In this document: in pieces, positions 25,201 to 34,569 of the stretch
Position numbering within the stretch: the stretch's first letter is position 1
How the letters are laid out: each line of letters opens with the position of its first letter
Source: Corynebacterium spheniscorum
GTDB lineage: Bacteria; Actinomycetota; Actinomycetes; Mycobacteriales; Mycobacteriaceae
Reading direction: 5' to 3'
Length of the DNA: 64,000 nucleotides
NCBI RefSeq assembly: GCF_900113445.1
Contig: NZ_FOPJ01000001.1
Coordinates: 284,177 to 348,176, forward strand
The notes under the pieces: model-generated
The model's database searches: none
Seen by the model: only the letters and a program-made list of their open reading frames with translations
What the model was told of the DNA's origin: nothing
Position numbers and translations under genes: made by a program

Positions 25201-26657
25201 TCCTCAGGGCCCTTGGGGTCCTCGGAGTCGTCTTCGCCCTTATCCTTATCTTCTTGTTCCTGCTTATGCAGCATCTCTTCGAGCTTATTGATCTCCGCAA
25301 TGGGGTCGAAGTCCGGCAGATCATCTTCACCTAAGAGGCGATCAATAAAGGCCGCGGAGTTCTCCAAATCAGCAGCAACTGGCAGGAAGTCCGGGTGATC
25401 CCACACCCCATCGCGGCGCTGCATCCCCACGGCCACATCCACGCGCCGCCAGAGTTCAGCCGCATCAGAAACCTTCGGGGCGGTAATCTCAATGCCTACA
25501 ATCGCCGATAGCGCCTTATCCGCAGAACCGCCACTAGCGCGGCGGCGACGCCACGCCTCAGAAAGCGCTGGGGTAGCCGGAATGCGATCACCTAGGGCTT
25601 TATCCACCACATGATCCACCCACCCTTCAATCAAGGCGAGCAGCGTTTCTAGGCGGGAGGAGGCCTGCTCATTACGAGAGACCAGGCGCGGGGCAATCTC
25701 ATCGGATTGCAGGCGCTGCAGGGCCTCTTGGATGCGTTCGGGATCCCCACCTTGGAAATCAACATCGCGCATGGCTTCATCTAAAGCAGAGGTATCTATC
25801 TCCATGCCGGCGGAGTATTCCTCCACCGCAGAAACCACAGATTCCCGCAACCAGGGCACGTGCTGGAAGAGGCGCTGGCGGGCCACCTCGCGGGCACAGA
25901 TATAGACCAATAGCTCCTGTGGGGCTAGATCTAATGCCTTAGACATGGCCTTTAAATTCCGCGGCAAAATAGCGGTCACCCCGGCGGGACTGAGCGGTAA
26001 CCCAAAATCGGAGCCGGTTAATACTTCCTGCGCTAATTCACCCAACGCATGGCCACTACGCACCGCGGTGGTCATGGCATTCATGCGATTAAACATTCCC
26101 GCCATCGGCCCCATCATCTCGCGGGCTTGTTCGGGCATGGCATCTAATTGCGCTTGGGCGGTGTGTTCCGCCACGGGGCTCAACAGGCGCTGCCACATCG
26201 GCATGGTTTCTTTTAACCAGGTTGCCGCATTCCAAGAAACGGTCGTCCCGCCGGTTGCCGGCAAGATCGTGGCATCGTCTAACCAAAGCTCCGCCAGGCG
26301 GATGGATTCGCGTACCGCATTCTGATCCTCGGCGGGGCGCTCCCCGCGCACATGCTGCAAGGCGGTGCGTTCTACTAGGTCGATGTCCAGCACTTCACCC
26401 TCAGACTGAGCGGAGGCGAAACCGGACATCATTTGCCCGAATTGGTCGAGCATATCGCTAAGGTTCCCGAACCCAGGGCCACCAGCTGGGCCACCGGGTT
26501 GGTTCGGGTCGCCACCACCGGGCATCCCGAAAATGGGGATCCCGAAGATGCCGAAGTTTCCGAAGCCGCTATTGCGCTGTTCTTCTTCGCGTTTGCGGCG
26601 CTCTTCATCGTCCTCGTCGTCGTTACCAAAAGAAAAACCAAAGCCACCTGTGTTCAT
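25197..26657 (-). CDS. DUF2342 zinc-dependent metalloprotease-like protein
   Basis: 486 residues from ATG 26657; TTG (26666) and GTG (26663) codons just upstream fit an AGGGCGG better and cannot be excluded. The N-terminus is acidic then Gly/Pro-rich (FGFSFGNDDEDDEERRKREEE, GGGDPNQPGG). The body carries the family blocks WLDDATILPA, MLVYICAREVARQRLFQHVPWLRESV and LALIEGWVDHVVDKAL. Here the place of a canonical HExxH is taken by ICAREVAR, so catalysis may be absent or unusual. Counterpart of Rv3195; function unknown. Confidence 0.85.
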   Translation of the reverse strand: MNTGGFGFSFGNDDEDDEERRKREEEQRNSGFGNFGIFGIPIFGMPGGGDPNQPGGPAGGPGFGNLSDMLDQFGQMMSGFASAQSEGEVLDIDLVERTALQHVRGERPAEDQNAVRESIRLAELWLDDATILPATGGTTVSWNAATWLKETMPMWQRLLSPVAEHTAQAQLDAMPEQAREMMGPMAGMFNRMNAMTTAVRSGHALGELAQEVLTGSDFGLPLSPAGVTAILPRNLKAMSKALDLAPQELLVYICAREVARQRLFQHVPWLRESVVSAVEEYSAGMEIDTSALDEAMRDVDFQGGDPERIQEALQRLQSDEIAPRLVSRNEQASSRLETLLALIEGWVDHVVDKALGDRIPATPALSEAWRRRRASGGSADKALSAIVGIEITAPKVSDAAELWRRVDVAVGMQRRDGVWDHPDFLPVAADLENSAAFIDRLLGEDDLPDFDPIAEINKLEEMLHKQEQEDKDKGEDDSEDPKGPED

Positions 26658-26773
26658 GCGCACCAATCTACCGCCCTAACCTGGTGGGTGCGTGGAAAAT
26701 GAGACATGCTCTCAGCGAACAAGCAGGAGACTAGCGGCCCCGTGTCAGCGGAGGCCAGGTAGTCTATGTCTTC

Positions 26774-27847
26774 GTGAACCGTCGACTCCGCACTTTCGTT
26801 TGGGGCGTATTGCCCATCGCCGCTTTGGGCACGCTGGCTAGCTTGGACCATGTACCGGGCACCGATATTGATTTAACTGTGCCTTATGCAGCCGAAGGTC
26901 CGGGGCCTACCTTTAATACCTTGGATGATTATGAGGGCAAACCCGTCATCGATATCCAAGGCGCAGAATTAGATCCCACCAGCGGAAACCTCAATATGAC
27001 CACGGTGGCGGTACGCACGCATATGTCTTTGGCCCAAACCCTTTATCGCTGGGTGGCCACCAAGGACACCATTGTGCCGATCGAGCAGATCTTCCCCCCT
27101 GGTTTTAGTGAAGAGCAGGTGCAGGAAAATAATAAGATCGCCTTTTCCACCTCAGAAAACGCGGCGACCGCAGCAGCCCTGCGCTATTTGAATCGCCCCT
27201 TTGATGTGCGGGTGGAAGAGATTCTGCCGGATTCTTCGGCGAAGGATGTCTTAGCGCCTGGCGATATTATTGTGGCTGTTGATGGCCGCAAAGTCGCTGA
27301 TCCGATGACGGTGCGCACCGCTGTGCGCGCGCATGCCCCGGGCGAGGATGTGAGCATTATGGTGCGTAAGGATTCCGGGGAAGAAGCGGTGCATAAACTA
27401 AAACTTGGCCAGTCCAAGCAAGAAGCCGGGAAAGCCCAGCTGGGTATTTTGATGAGCGCCCAATCAGCTGAGGGCATTCAGGTGGAATATAACTTGGATG
27501 ACATTGGTGGGCCTTCCGCCGGCCTTATTTTCTCCTTGGCGGTGGTGGATAAACTCAGCCCCGGGGAAATTAATGGCGGGAAATTCGTTGCCGGCACCGG
27601 CACCATTAAAGAGGATGGCACCGTTGGCCCCATCGGCGGCATTGTGCATAAAATCCAGGCCGCCAGCGATGCTGGTGCGGAAGTATTCTTAAGCCCACGG
27701 CTAAATTGTGGTGAGGCCTTAAGCCGCAAACACGATAATCTCACGATCGTCGCCGTAGATAGCTTAGAAGATGCAATCTCCCAGCTTGAGGCCTATAACC
27801 GTGGCGATAAAGAGCAGCTGCGCACCTGCGATCAGGCGAAGAATTAG
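26774..27847 (+). CDS. Membrane-anchored PDZ and Lon-type serine protease (YlbL/Rv3194c type)
   Basis: 357 residues from a GTG. An N-terminal helix (TFVWGVLPIAALGTLASL) anchors it outside the membrane. A PDZ domain covers about residues 145-220 (VEEILPDSSAKDVLAPGDIIVAVDGRKVADP). The C-terminal Lon protease domain has the catalytic Ser in DIGGPSAGLIFSLAVVD and the Lys in GPIGGIVHKIQAA. Such proteins degrade membrane or exported substrates without ATP. The stop overlaps the convergent lipoprotein gene by 4 bp. Confidence 0.92.
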   Translation: MNRRLRTFVWGVLPIAALGTLASLDHVPGTDIDLTVPYAAEGPGPTFNTLDDYEGKPVIDIQGAELDPTSGNLNMTTVAVRTHMSLAQTLYRWVATKDTIVPIEQIFPPGFSEEQVQENNKIAFSTSENAATAAALRYLNRPFDVRVEEILPDSSAKDVLAPGDIIVAVDGRKVADPMTVRTAVRAHAPGEDVSIMVRKDSGEEAVHKLKLGQSKQEAGKAQLGILMSAQSAEGIQVEYNLDDIGGPSAGLIFSLAVVDKLSPGEINGGKFVAGTGTIKEDGTVGPIGGIVHKIQAASDAGAEVFLSPRLNCGEALSRKHDNLTIVAVDSLEDAISQLEAYNRGDKEQLRTCDQAKN

Positions 27848-28581
27848 TAGTCTTCCTCTAAAGATTTACTGCTGGTGCGCGGAGTGTCATCATCATCTTC
27901 GACCAGGCCCAGATCCCGAATACGGGTTTCTGGGTCGGTTTTATCGGAAGTCAACATTTCCTGCATAATCAGGCCACGATCATTATCAATCACGGTAATA
28001 ACCGTGGTGGATGCAATCGCGGAATAACCCACAATCCGCGAACCGGTATCCTCCACCACCCGCGAATTCCGCAATTCCGTTAACGCCTGAGTTGTCGAGG
28101 CAGCACGGGAATCCGAATGATCAAATTGGAATTGCCCATCATGCCCCGAGCACAAATAACTATCCTTCTTACCCCCAGACCCGCAGCTTTCTAGGCCCTC
28201 AAAAAACTCCCGCGGCGCAATTGTCTTATATAACTTCGCCACCTTTTCGACATCCTTCGGCAAAGCCTTCGCCGCACTCGAGTTGCTGGTGCTAGGCACA
28301 TCCGATTCCGCAGCGGTAGTGCTGGTGGTGCTGCTAGCTGGGGTGCTTTCCTCCGAGCTCGTGGGGCTGGGGGTTGCTGAGCTGCTTAAGGTTGGGCTGG
28401 GGGAGGCCTCTGCCACACCAGTGGAGCGCCCCGGCGGGGGTTCGTCACGATCACGTAGTTGCCCGCAGGCACTTAAAGTACCTGCTAAAGCCAGGATGGA
28501 TAAGCCCGCCATAAGACGTGATAGTGCTGGTGAGGGGCTTAAAGTTCGGCGTGATAAGGCAGGCACGAGGAAGGTCACCAT
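27844..28581 (-). CDS. Probable lipoprotein, unknown function
   Basis: 245 residues. The N-terminus has a long positively charged lead (LSRRTLSPSPALSR), a hydrophobic stretch (LMAGLSILALAGTL) and a lipobox LSAC at about residues 36-39. A Pro/Ser/Thr/Glu-rich spacer precedes a small folded domain with one cysteine pair (ESCGSGG and YLCSG). A later ATG at 28512 would give a more usual signal length. No family recognised. It is likely an outer-face membrane lipoprotein. Confidence 0.7.
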   Translation of the reverse strand: MVTFLVPALSRRTLSPSPALSRLMAGLSILALAGTLSACGQLRDRDEPPPGRSTGVAEASPSPTLSSSATPSPTSSEESTPASSTTSTTAAESDVPSTSNSSAAKALPKDVEKVAKLYKTIAPREFFEGLESCGSGGKKDSYLCSGHDGQFQFDHSDSRAASTTQALTELRNSRVVEDTGSRIVGYSAIASTTVITVIDNDRGLIMQEMLTSDKTDPETRIRDLGLVEDDDDTPRTSSKSLEEDY

Positions 28582-28712
28582 TTTCTTAGCAGGGGTCTAA
28601 GCAACTATTGGTTCAACCATTCTAGTCCGCGCCACCGTCAAGTATGTGCGTGTGGCATAGCTGCACCCCTGCACACCCCCATAGGGAATGTGCCAGAACC
28701 CCAGCCCGCCGA

Positions 28713-28728
28713 TCTCGGGGAAGCTAAA
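28713..28728. repeat. Shared 16-mer TCTCGGGGAAGCTAAA, copy 1
   Basis: This 16-mer recurs exactly at 55184-55199 and, with small changes (extra G, CAA for CTA), at about 35683. All three copies lie at gene ends or in gaps and have GC-rich sequence before them. Confidence 0.6.
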
Positions 28729-29290
28729 GCTCCTCCTCCCAGGATTGGTGCAGACCATGAGAAAGCGCCTCAATAACCCCAGGGGCCACCCCCGGGCCGC
28801 CGCGTAACTCCACCTCATCCTCAGCAAAGGGGCTGGTAGCCAACTCCTCCTCGGTGGGGCGAAGCTGCAATAATGTCAGCTCCGCGCCATCGCGCAGCAC
28901 CCCGGAAAATAAGCGCGCCGGGCGTGGGGTGGGATCGGTGACATCCTTGAAAATAATTTCCTGCGCCAGGATCGCGCCGGCTACCTGCGGGGGCCACAGG
29001 GCGCGGGCAACATAGTCCACTAGTTCATCGGAACCTGCGCGGATATGGGTGGGCAGATCCTCTTGGAGCACCAAAGTAAAAGGCGCATCATCGGGTTCTG
29101 GATCGGGTTGCGCGAGCTCCTGGGCGAGTAGGGCAGTGGGCACTAAAGCGAAAAGACTGGGGCCTTCCGCATCCCAACCTTCGGCATGCACAAAATCCAC
29201 CGCTTCTAACATCGCACGGTTCAAAGCGGGGTGTGAGGTGCCCTTTTGGGGAGAATCAGGGTGTGGGTGCGTGGGCTGGTGAGGGCTCAT
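28724..29290 (-). CDS. PPA1309-family protein
   Basis: 188 residues. The pattern HPALNRAMLEAVDFVHAEGWD.GPSLFALVPTALL, ADPEP-like acidic patch, YVARALWPPQVAGAILAQEI, RLFSGVLRDGAELTLLQLRP and LAPGVIEALSHGL is that of the actinobacterial PPA1309 family. It is soluble, acidic and of unknown role. The family gene is usually found beside the UPF0182 gene, as here (divergent). Confidence 0.88.
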   Translation of the reverse strand: MSPHQPTHPHPDSPQKGTSHPALNRAMLEAVDFVHAEGWDAEGPSLFALVPTALLAQELAQPDPEPDDAPFTLVLQEDLPTHIRAGSDELVDYVARALWPPQVAGAILAQEIIFKDVTDPTPRPARLFSGVLRDGAELTLLQLRPTEEELATSPFAEDEVELRGGPGVAPGVIEALSHGLHQSWEEEL

Positions 29291-29464
29291 CGGTTGGTCT
29301 TTCTAGTCGCTGGGGCAAAGGATCCGTAAGCTAGCAGGGTACGTAGCTTAGTGCGTGCGCAGGTATCGCACTAAGTAATACTGCACATTCACCCTCTGAG
29401 GCATGTGATCGCTGCGCTTGAGTGATAAGCGGGGCGGATCCCAAGCACAATTAAAGGAGTTGAC

Positions 29465-32400
29465 GTGGCGTCCGGACTGACACGGCCACCTGCTGCATAT
29501 CGACGCCGACCTAAAGCAATTAGTTGGCTGATTGCGATCATCGCCGCTTTGGTGATCCTCGGCCCCGTTTTGGTTGGCGTATATACCGACTGGTTGTGGT
29601 TCGGGGAGGTGGATTATCGCGGAGTCTTCAACAAAGTCATCCTCACCCGCATCGCCCTCTTCTTCGCCTTCGGGCTGCTAGCGGCGCTGGTGGTGTGGTT
29701 CGCTGGGTTTATTACCTGGCGGAATCGCCCACGCGAGCTGGACCATGACATTGATTCACCCATCCACGAATACCGCAAGATGATGGAGCGATCCGTACAT
29801 GGATTGCTGCTGATTGTGCCAGTGGCGGTGGGGTTCTTCGCCGGCATTATGGGCCAAGGCTATTGGCGAACCGTCTTACTCTTCTTCAACCGCCAAAGCT
29901 TTGGGGTAGCGGACCAACAATTCGGCCGCGACTATGGGTTCTACGCCTTCGTGCTGCCCATGGCGCAGGTCGCAATTGTGGCCTTGAGCTTCATCCTGGG
30001 TGTGTCCTTTATTATCTCCCTGATCGCGCACTACCTTTTAGGCAGCATTCGCCTAGGTAACCGCGTGATGGGGCAGCGCGGACATATCAGTGTTTCCGCC
30101 CGCAAGCAGCTCGCCGCAATGGCGGGCCTATGGATGCTGGTGACCGTGGCCCGCTATTGGGTGGGGCGTTATGCGCTGCTGAATAATAAGCACGACACCT
30201 TCACCGGTGGTTCCTATACCGATATCAATGCTTACCTGCCGGCCCGCATTATTTTGATGATTATTGCGGCCTTTGTGGCGGTAGCTTTCTTCGCCGCGAT
30301 TGTGCTCAAAGACCTGCGCATCCCCGTCCTGGCGGCGGTGCTGATGGTGCTTAGTGCCACCGTGATTGGGGCGGGCTGGCCGATCGCCATGGAGAACTTC
30401 TGGGTCAAGCCCAACCGTGCGGTGAAAGAATCCGAATATATTGCGCGCAATATTGAAGCCACCCGCTATGCCTATGGGTTAACCGATGACAAGGTCACCT
30501 ATGAACGCGAATGGGGTGCCGGGCAAGTAGATGATGAGAAGGTTTCCGAAGAGGAAGCCACCTTATCGAATATCCGTCTGCTGGACCCCGAGGTGCTTTC
30601 CCCCACCTTCACGCAGATGCAACAGCTGCGAAACTTCTATGGCTTCCCCAAGACCCTTTCGGTGGACCGCTACACCGTGGATGGGCAATTGCGTGACTAT
30701 GTGGTGGCCGCCCGCGAGTTGGACCCCAATAGCCTGAAAGACAACCAGCGCGACTGGATCAACCGCCATACCGTGTACACCCACGGCAATGGCTTCGTAG
30801 CCGCCCAAGCCAACCAGGTTGATGAGGTGGCCCGCGATGCTGGCTCCACCCGCGGTGGCTTCCCGGTGTATACGGTTTCTGACCTGCAATCCAATGCCAA
30901 GAATAATGCGGACTCCAATAAGAAAGATGCCGAAGAATTAGGCATCGTGGTGGATCAACCGCGCATCTACTTCGGGCCGGTGATTGCTAGTTCCACGGAC
31001 CGTGCGGACTATGCCATTGTGGGCGATACCGGAACCGGACCGGTGGAATATGACACCGAAAACACCAGCTACACCTACACCGGCACCGGTGGTGTGGATG
31101 TGGGCAATTGGTTCACCCGCGCAGCTTTCGCCCTGAAATATCAGGAAATGAACCTGATCCTTTCTGAGCGCGTCGGTGGGGACTCCAAGATCATCTTCGA
31201 CCGCGACCCCCGCCAGCGCGTCCAAAAGGTAGCCCCCTGGTTGACCACGGACTCGAAGACCTATCCCACCGTGATTGATGGTCGCGTGAAGTGGATTGTG
31301 GATGGCTACACCACCTTAGATTCGCTGCCCTATGCGCAACGCACCTCCTTAACGGAAGCCACCGAAGATGCCCTCAACCCCGATGGCACCACCCAGCGGC
31401 TGATCACCAATGAGGTCTCTTATATCCGCAACTCCGTGAAGGCCACCGTGGATGCCTATGACGGCACCGTGGAGCTCTATGAGTTTGATACCGAAGACCC
31501 GGTACTTAAAGCCTGGGAAGGTGTGTTCCCGGGCAGCGTGAAACCAGCCAGCGAAATCTCGCCGGAACTCCGCGAGCACCTGCGCTACCCAGAAGACCTC
31601 TTCAAGGTGCAGCGCTCGCTCTTGGCGCGCTACCACGTGGATGATCCGCGCACCTTCTTCACCAATGATGCGTTCTGGTCGGTTCCGGGTGACCCCACCC
31701 AACCGGAAGGCAAGAAGGACCTGGCACAGCCGCCCTACTATGTGGTGGCCGCTGACCCAGAAACCAAGAAGCCCAGCTTCCAGCTGATTACGCCCTTCCG
31801 TGGTTTGCAGCGTGAATTCCTGGCCGCACATATGACGGTGTCCTCGGATCCGGATAACTACGGCAAGATCACCGTCCGCGTTCTGCCCACCAAGACCCAA
31901 ACCCAGGGCCCGAAGCAGGCGCAGGATGCCTTGATGTCCTCTGACCAGGTGGCGCGTGACCGCACCCTGTGGGAGGGCACCAATGACCTACGCAATGGCA
32001 ACCTGCTGACCCTGCCGGTGGGTGGCGGTGAGATCCTTTATGTGGAGCCGATCTACTCCCAGCGCAAGAACCAAGAATCTGCTTTCCCCAAGCTGCTGCG
32101 CGTGCTCGTGAGCTACAAGGGCAAGGTGGGTTATGCGCCGACTATCTCTGAGGCCTTAAGCCAAGTGGGGATTGACCCGGCTGCTGCCCAAGAGATTGAT
32201 GTGATCCAAGGCGATAATGATCCCACCCCGAAGGATCCGATGAAGGATCGCGATGAGGGTGAGGATGCCACCAAGGATTCCGAGAAGGATGATGATAAGG
32301 CCTCTGCCGTATCCCCGCCGGCTACTGGCGCGCCGGGTGATGAGGCAGAAGCGATTAGCCGCATCAATGATGCCCTCGATGGCCTAGATCGGGCCAAGAA

Positions 32401-32479
32401 TGGCAACTTCGAGGAATACGGCAAGGCGCTGGATGAACTCGATAAGGCGGTTGCTGATTATCGCAAGCTGAAGAACTAG
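29465..32479 (+). CDS. UPF0182 family large membrane protein
   Basis: 1004 residues from a GTG with AAAGGAG at 7 nt. About seven membrane helices occupy the first 310 residues (for example ISWLIAIIAALVILGPVLVGVY, VILTRIALFFAFGLLAALVVWF, GLLLIVPVAVGFFAGI, IPVLAAVLMVLSATVIGAGWPI). The remainder is one large extracytoplasmic domain with family blocks (WVKPNRAVKESEYIARNIEATRYAYGL, NGFVAAQANQ, PWLTTDSKTYPTVIDGRVKWIVDGYTT). The C-terminus has an acidic linker and a short helical tail. Conserved in actinobacteria and cyanobacteria; function unknown. Confidence 0.93.
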   Translation: MASGLTRPPAAYRRRPKAISWLIAIIAALVILGPVLVGVYTDWLWFGEVDYRGVFNKVILTRIALFFAFGLLAALVVWFAGFITWRNRPRELDHDIDSPIHEYRKMMERSVHGLLLIVPVAVGFFAGIMGQGYWRTVLLFFNRQSFGVADQQFGRDYGFYAFVLPMAQVAIVALSFILGVSFIISLIAHYLLGSIRLGNRVMGQRGHISVSARKQLAAMAGLWMLVTVARYWVGRYALLNNKHDTFTGGSYTDINAYLPARIILMIIAAFVAVAFFAAIVLKDLRIPVLAAVLMVLSATVIGAGWPIAMENFWVKPNRAVKESEYIARNIEATRYAYGLTDDKVTYEREWGAGQVDDEKVSEEEATLSNIRLLDPEVLSPTFTQMQQLRNFYGFPKTLSVDRYTVDGQLRDYVVAARELDPNSLKDNQRDWINRHTVYTHGNGFVAAQANQVDEVARDAGSTRGGFPVYTVSDLQSNAKNNADSNKKDAEELGIVVDQPRIYFGPVIASSTDRADYAIVGDTGTGPVEYDTENTSYTYTGTGGVDVGNWFTRAAFALKYQEMNLILSERVGGDSKIIFDRDPRQRVQKVAPWLTTDSKTYPTVIDGRVKWIVDGYTTLDSLPYAQRTSLTEATEDALNPDGTTQRLITNEVSYIRNSVKATVDAYDGTVELYEFDTEDPVLKAWEGVFPGSVKPASEISPELREHLRYPEDLFKVQRSLLARYHVDDPRTFFTNDAFWSVPGDPTQPEGKKDLAQPPYYVVAADPETKKPSFQLITPFRGLQREFLAAHMTVSSDPDNYGKITVRVLPTKTQTQGPKQAQDALMSSDQVARDRTLWEGTNDLRNGNLLTLPVGGGEILYVEPIYSQRKNQESAFPKLLRVLVSYKGKVGYAPTISEALSQVGIDPAAAQEIDVIQGDNDPTPKDPMKDRDEGEDATKDSEKDDDKASAVSPPATGAPGDEAEAISRINDALDGLDRAKNGNFEEYGKALDELDKAVADYRKLKN

Positions 32480-32490
32480 GGCCATGTGAG

Positions 32491-32523
32491 GCTCTAGCGA
32501 AGCGCTAGTGAAGCGCTAGTGAA
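32491..32523. repeat. 11-bp tandem repeat, three copies
   Basis: GCTCTAGCGAA followed by two exact copies of GCGCTAGTGAA, just after the UPF0182 stop codon and before its terminator. Confidence 0.85.
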
Positions 32524-32528
32524 GAAGG

Positions 32529-32569
32529 GCCCGTGTGTTACGCCGCGGTAGGCGTGCACGCGGGCTTTT
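32529..32569 (+). terminator. Terminator after the UPF0182 gene
   Basis: GCCCGTG...ACGCC pairs with GGCGT..GCACGCGGGC and is followed by TTTTC. Confidence 0.75.
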
Positions 32570-32713
32570 CGCTGTGGCTGGGGTGCGGAGTGGTGGTGCG
32601 GGGTTGTGGTGGGGTGCGAAGCTGCGGTGGTGGCGGGGCTGCGATGTGCTTCTTGGCGATACATCTCAGAGTGAGGGTGAGGAAGCGGTTGGGTAGGCCT
32701 ATGCGCTGGGGAT

Positions 32714-32742
32714 TTGTCAGCGCGCACCAATATCGGTATAGT
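32714..32742 (+). promoter_or_regulatory. Promoter of the initiator tRNA gene
   Basis: TTGTCA and TATAGT separated by 17 bp, 60 bp before the tRNA. A perfect palindrome GGTGATTAATCACC (32785-32798) lies between promoter and tRNA. Otherwise the 230-bp gap after the UPF0182 terminator is GC/GT-rich and holds no gene. Confidence 0.7.
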
Positions 32743-32801
32743 TCCTCCATGTCGCAGCGAGCAGTACAAACTACTTGTTGCGAAGGTGATTAATCACCCG
32801 A

Positions 32802-32878
<77 letters not shown>

Positions 32879-32882
32879 CGTC

Positions 32883-32919
32883 AACTCCCTACCGGCACCA
32901 GTGCCGGTAGGGAGTTTTT
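32883..32919 (+). terminator. Terminator of tRNA-fMet
   Basis: Near-perfect 15-bp stem AACTCCCTACCGGCA / TGCCGGTAGGGAGTT with a CCAG loop and TTTTT end. Confidence 0.92.
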
Positions 32920-33124
32920 CATTTCACCCAGCCCGGATCAGGAGCTGGGATTAATGGCTCTTCGGATTCTGGCGGGGTCTGGTAGGGGAAGATGTTGCGC
33001 AGGAGCCGGTGGCAGCGCCGATTCTTTTCAGTAGGCTGCATGGGAAGGTTGTGAATCGGTGAGCGGAAAGCTGCCATCACCAAATCCCGACTTAGCAATC
33101 CTCCTTAGTGTCGAAAAGGCTGAC

Positions 33125-33298
33125 ATGACTCGTTATTTCACCGCTGTGATTACTTTTATGGTTGTTCTGTCCATCGCCATGGTGGTGTTCGACGGGTTTG
33201 ATTCGCGGCAGGGTCTTGCATCGACTGTGATTCTTTCTCTCGCAGCAGCGGCCGGGGCCTATGTGCTGGTTTCGAAGAAGAACGAGGACAAAGAGTAA
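33125..33298 (+). CDS. Small two-TM membrane protein
   Basis: 57 residues from ATG 33125, preceded by AAAAGG; an in-frame GTG at 33059 with GGAAGG ahead would add 22 residues. Two hydrophobic segments (AVITFMVVLSIAMVVF, ASTVILSLAAAAGAYVLV) flank a short polar loop, and the tail is charged (SKKNEDKE). Unknown family. Confidence 0.6.
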   Translation: MTRYFTAVITFMVVLSIAMVVFDGFDSRQGLASTVILSLAAAAGAYVLVSKKNEDKE

Positions 33299-33494
33299 GA
33301 AGCGCTCTAGGTTCTTCCGGGGGGTCGCGCATAAAAGGGGTGATGAGTTTGCTTCGGTTGACGCGAACGAAACCACAATAAGGTGATCGAGCCTGAACAA
33401 ACTGGTCAGAAGAGCTACTCCGTATTCAGCATTCCTTATCTTCGACTCACTGTAGGCTGTACAACGTGAAAGTAATTTCTTTTCACGATAATGA

Positions 33495-34424
33495 GTGCGT
33501 TCTATGATTTATGAGGGCAATACACAGGACGAGGTACTGCACGGGTCGCCTTGGACCTCACTTCCCTATGAGAGTGAGGAGTTTAGTGACACCGAAGCAA
33601 CCCGAAAGCTCGCTGCAACAGCATTCGAGGATGCCCAGGGGTGCCGAGTTATAGCTCCTACGCAGTACGAACTGTGCGGCGCGATTCTGGCAAAATATGA
33701 CAGCATCGCTTCGAAGGACTGGTTGGGCCAGCCGACCTCAGGGATGATCGTGAATGCTGACGGTGTCGGTATGTGTGCGCACTTTGAAAAGGCCAGCATC
33801 TATTGGCATCCCGAGGTGGGCGCTGCGGTCGTTTTGCCAGAAGCTATGGAGGCCTGGGGACGGTCTGGATATGAGGCTGGGCCCTTGGGGTATCCGGTCA
33901 CCGATGCCTTCGTTGTCGGACCGATCCCAGGCGTGAAGCAACTATTCGCCAATGGAACAATCTATGGCAATGAGGACGGTGTGCACGTGGTGCACGGTCC
34001 GATTCTCGAAAAATACAACGAGTATGACGGCGAACAGGGGAAACTTGCTTTCCCGATGTCTGATGAGTTGGGTTCCCCGGACGGGGTAGGCCGCTTCAAT
34101 AGCTTCCAGGGTGGAATGATCTATTGGACTCCGCGCACAGACGCCCACCCACTCTTTGGTGAAATCCTCGACATCTGGTCGGAGCAAGGCTACGAAACAA
34201 GCAGCTATGGGTATCCCACAGCCGACCCCAAGGATCTGGGTTTATTGCAGTTGGAGCAAAACTTTGAACAGGGTGTGCTCTCAGGCATAGACAATTGGGC
34301 AGCTCCTTATATGTTCGACCCCACATTTCAAGTCCCCGAGGACCAATTGGGCAAAGAAATTACGGTGGCCTTTGAGGTCGATCTGCCCAGTGACATAGAT
34401 CCTGATGACGATGCCGAGGATTAA
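33495..34424 (+). CDS. LGFP-repeat protein without visible signal peptide
   Basis: 309 residues from a GTG (an ATG follows at 33504). About residues 50-265 carry LGFP repeats: CGAILAKYDSI..DWLGQPTSG, NADGVGMCAHFEKASIYWHPEVGA, WGRSGYEAGPLGYPVTDAF, LAFPMSDELGSPDGVGRFNSFQGGMIYWTP and YETSSYGYPTAD. It is a paralogue of the protein at 1306 but lacks the signal peptide and lacks a phospholipase domain, ending instead in an acidic tail. A TGA sits immediately before the start, and the other frames upstream show no signal sequence. LGFP proteins normally act outside the cell, so this may be an N-terminally truncated gene or a cytoplasmic variant. Confidence 0.75.
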   Translation: MRSMIYEGNTQDEVLHGSPWTSLPYESEEFSDTEATRKLAATAFEDAQGCRVIAPTQYELCGAILAKYDSIASKDWLGQPTSGMIVNADGVGMCAHFEKASIYWHPEVGAAVVLPEAMEAWGRSGYEAGPLGYPVTDAFVVGPIPGVKQLFANGTIYGNEDGVHVVHGPILEKYNEYDGEQGKLAFPMSDELGSPDGVGRFNSFQGGMIYWTPRTDAHPLFGEILDIWSEQGYETSSYGYPTADPKDLGLLQLEQNFEQGVLSGIDNWAAPYMFDPTFQVPEDQLGKEITVAFEVDLPSDIDPDDDAED

Positions 34425-34569
34425 TTTTCTGGTTCGTCCCCATCGCCTTGAGGTGTGTCAGCACAAGGTTTTGTGAGATGCGGGTACACGGCAGGAACCG
34501 CTTTAGGACGGATGGGACGATGACTACTTCTGGCCGGATATTAACAAGCATGGAAGGTACTGAGAACTA

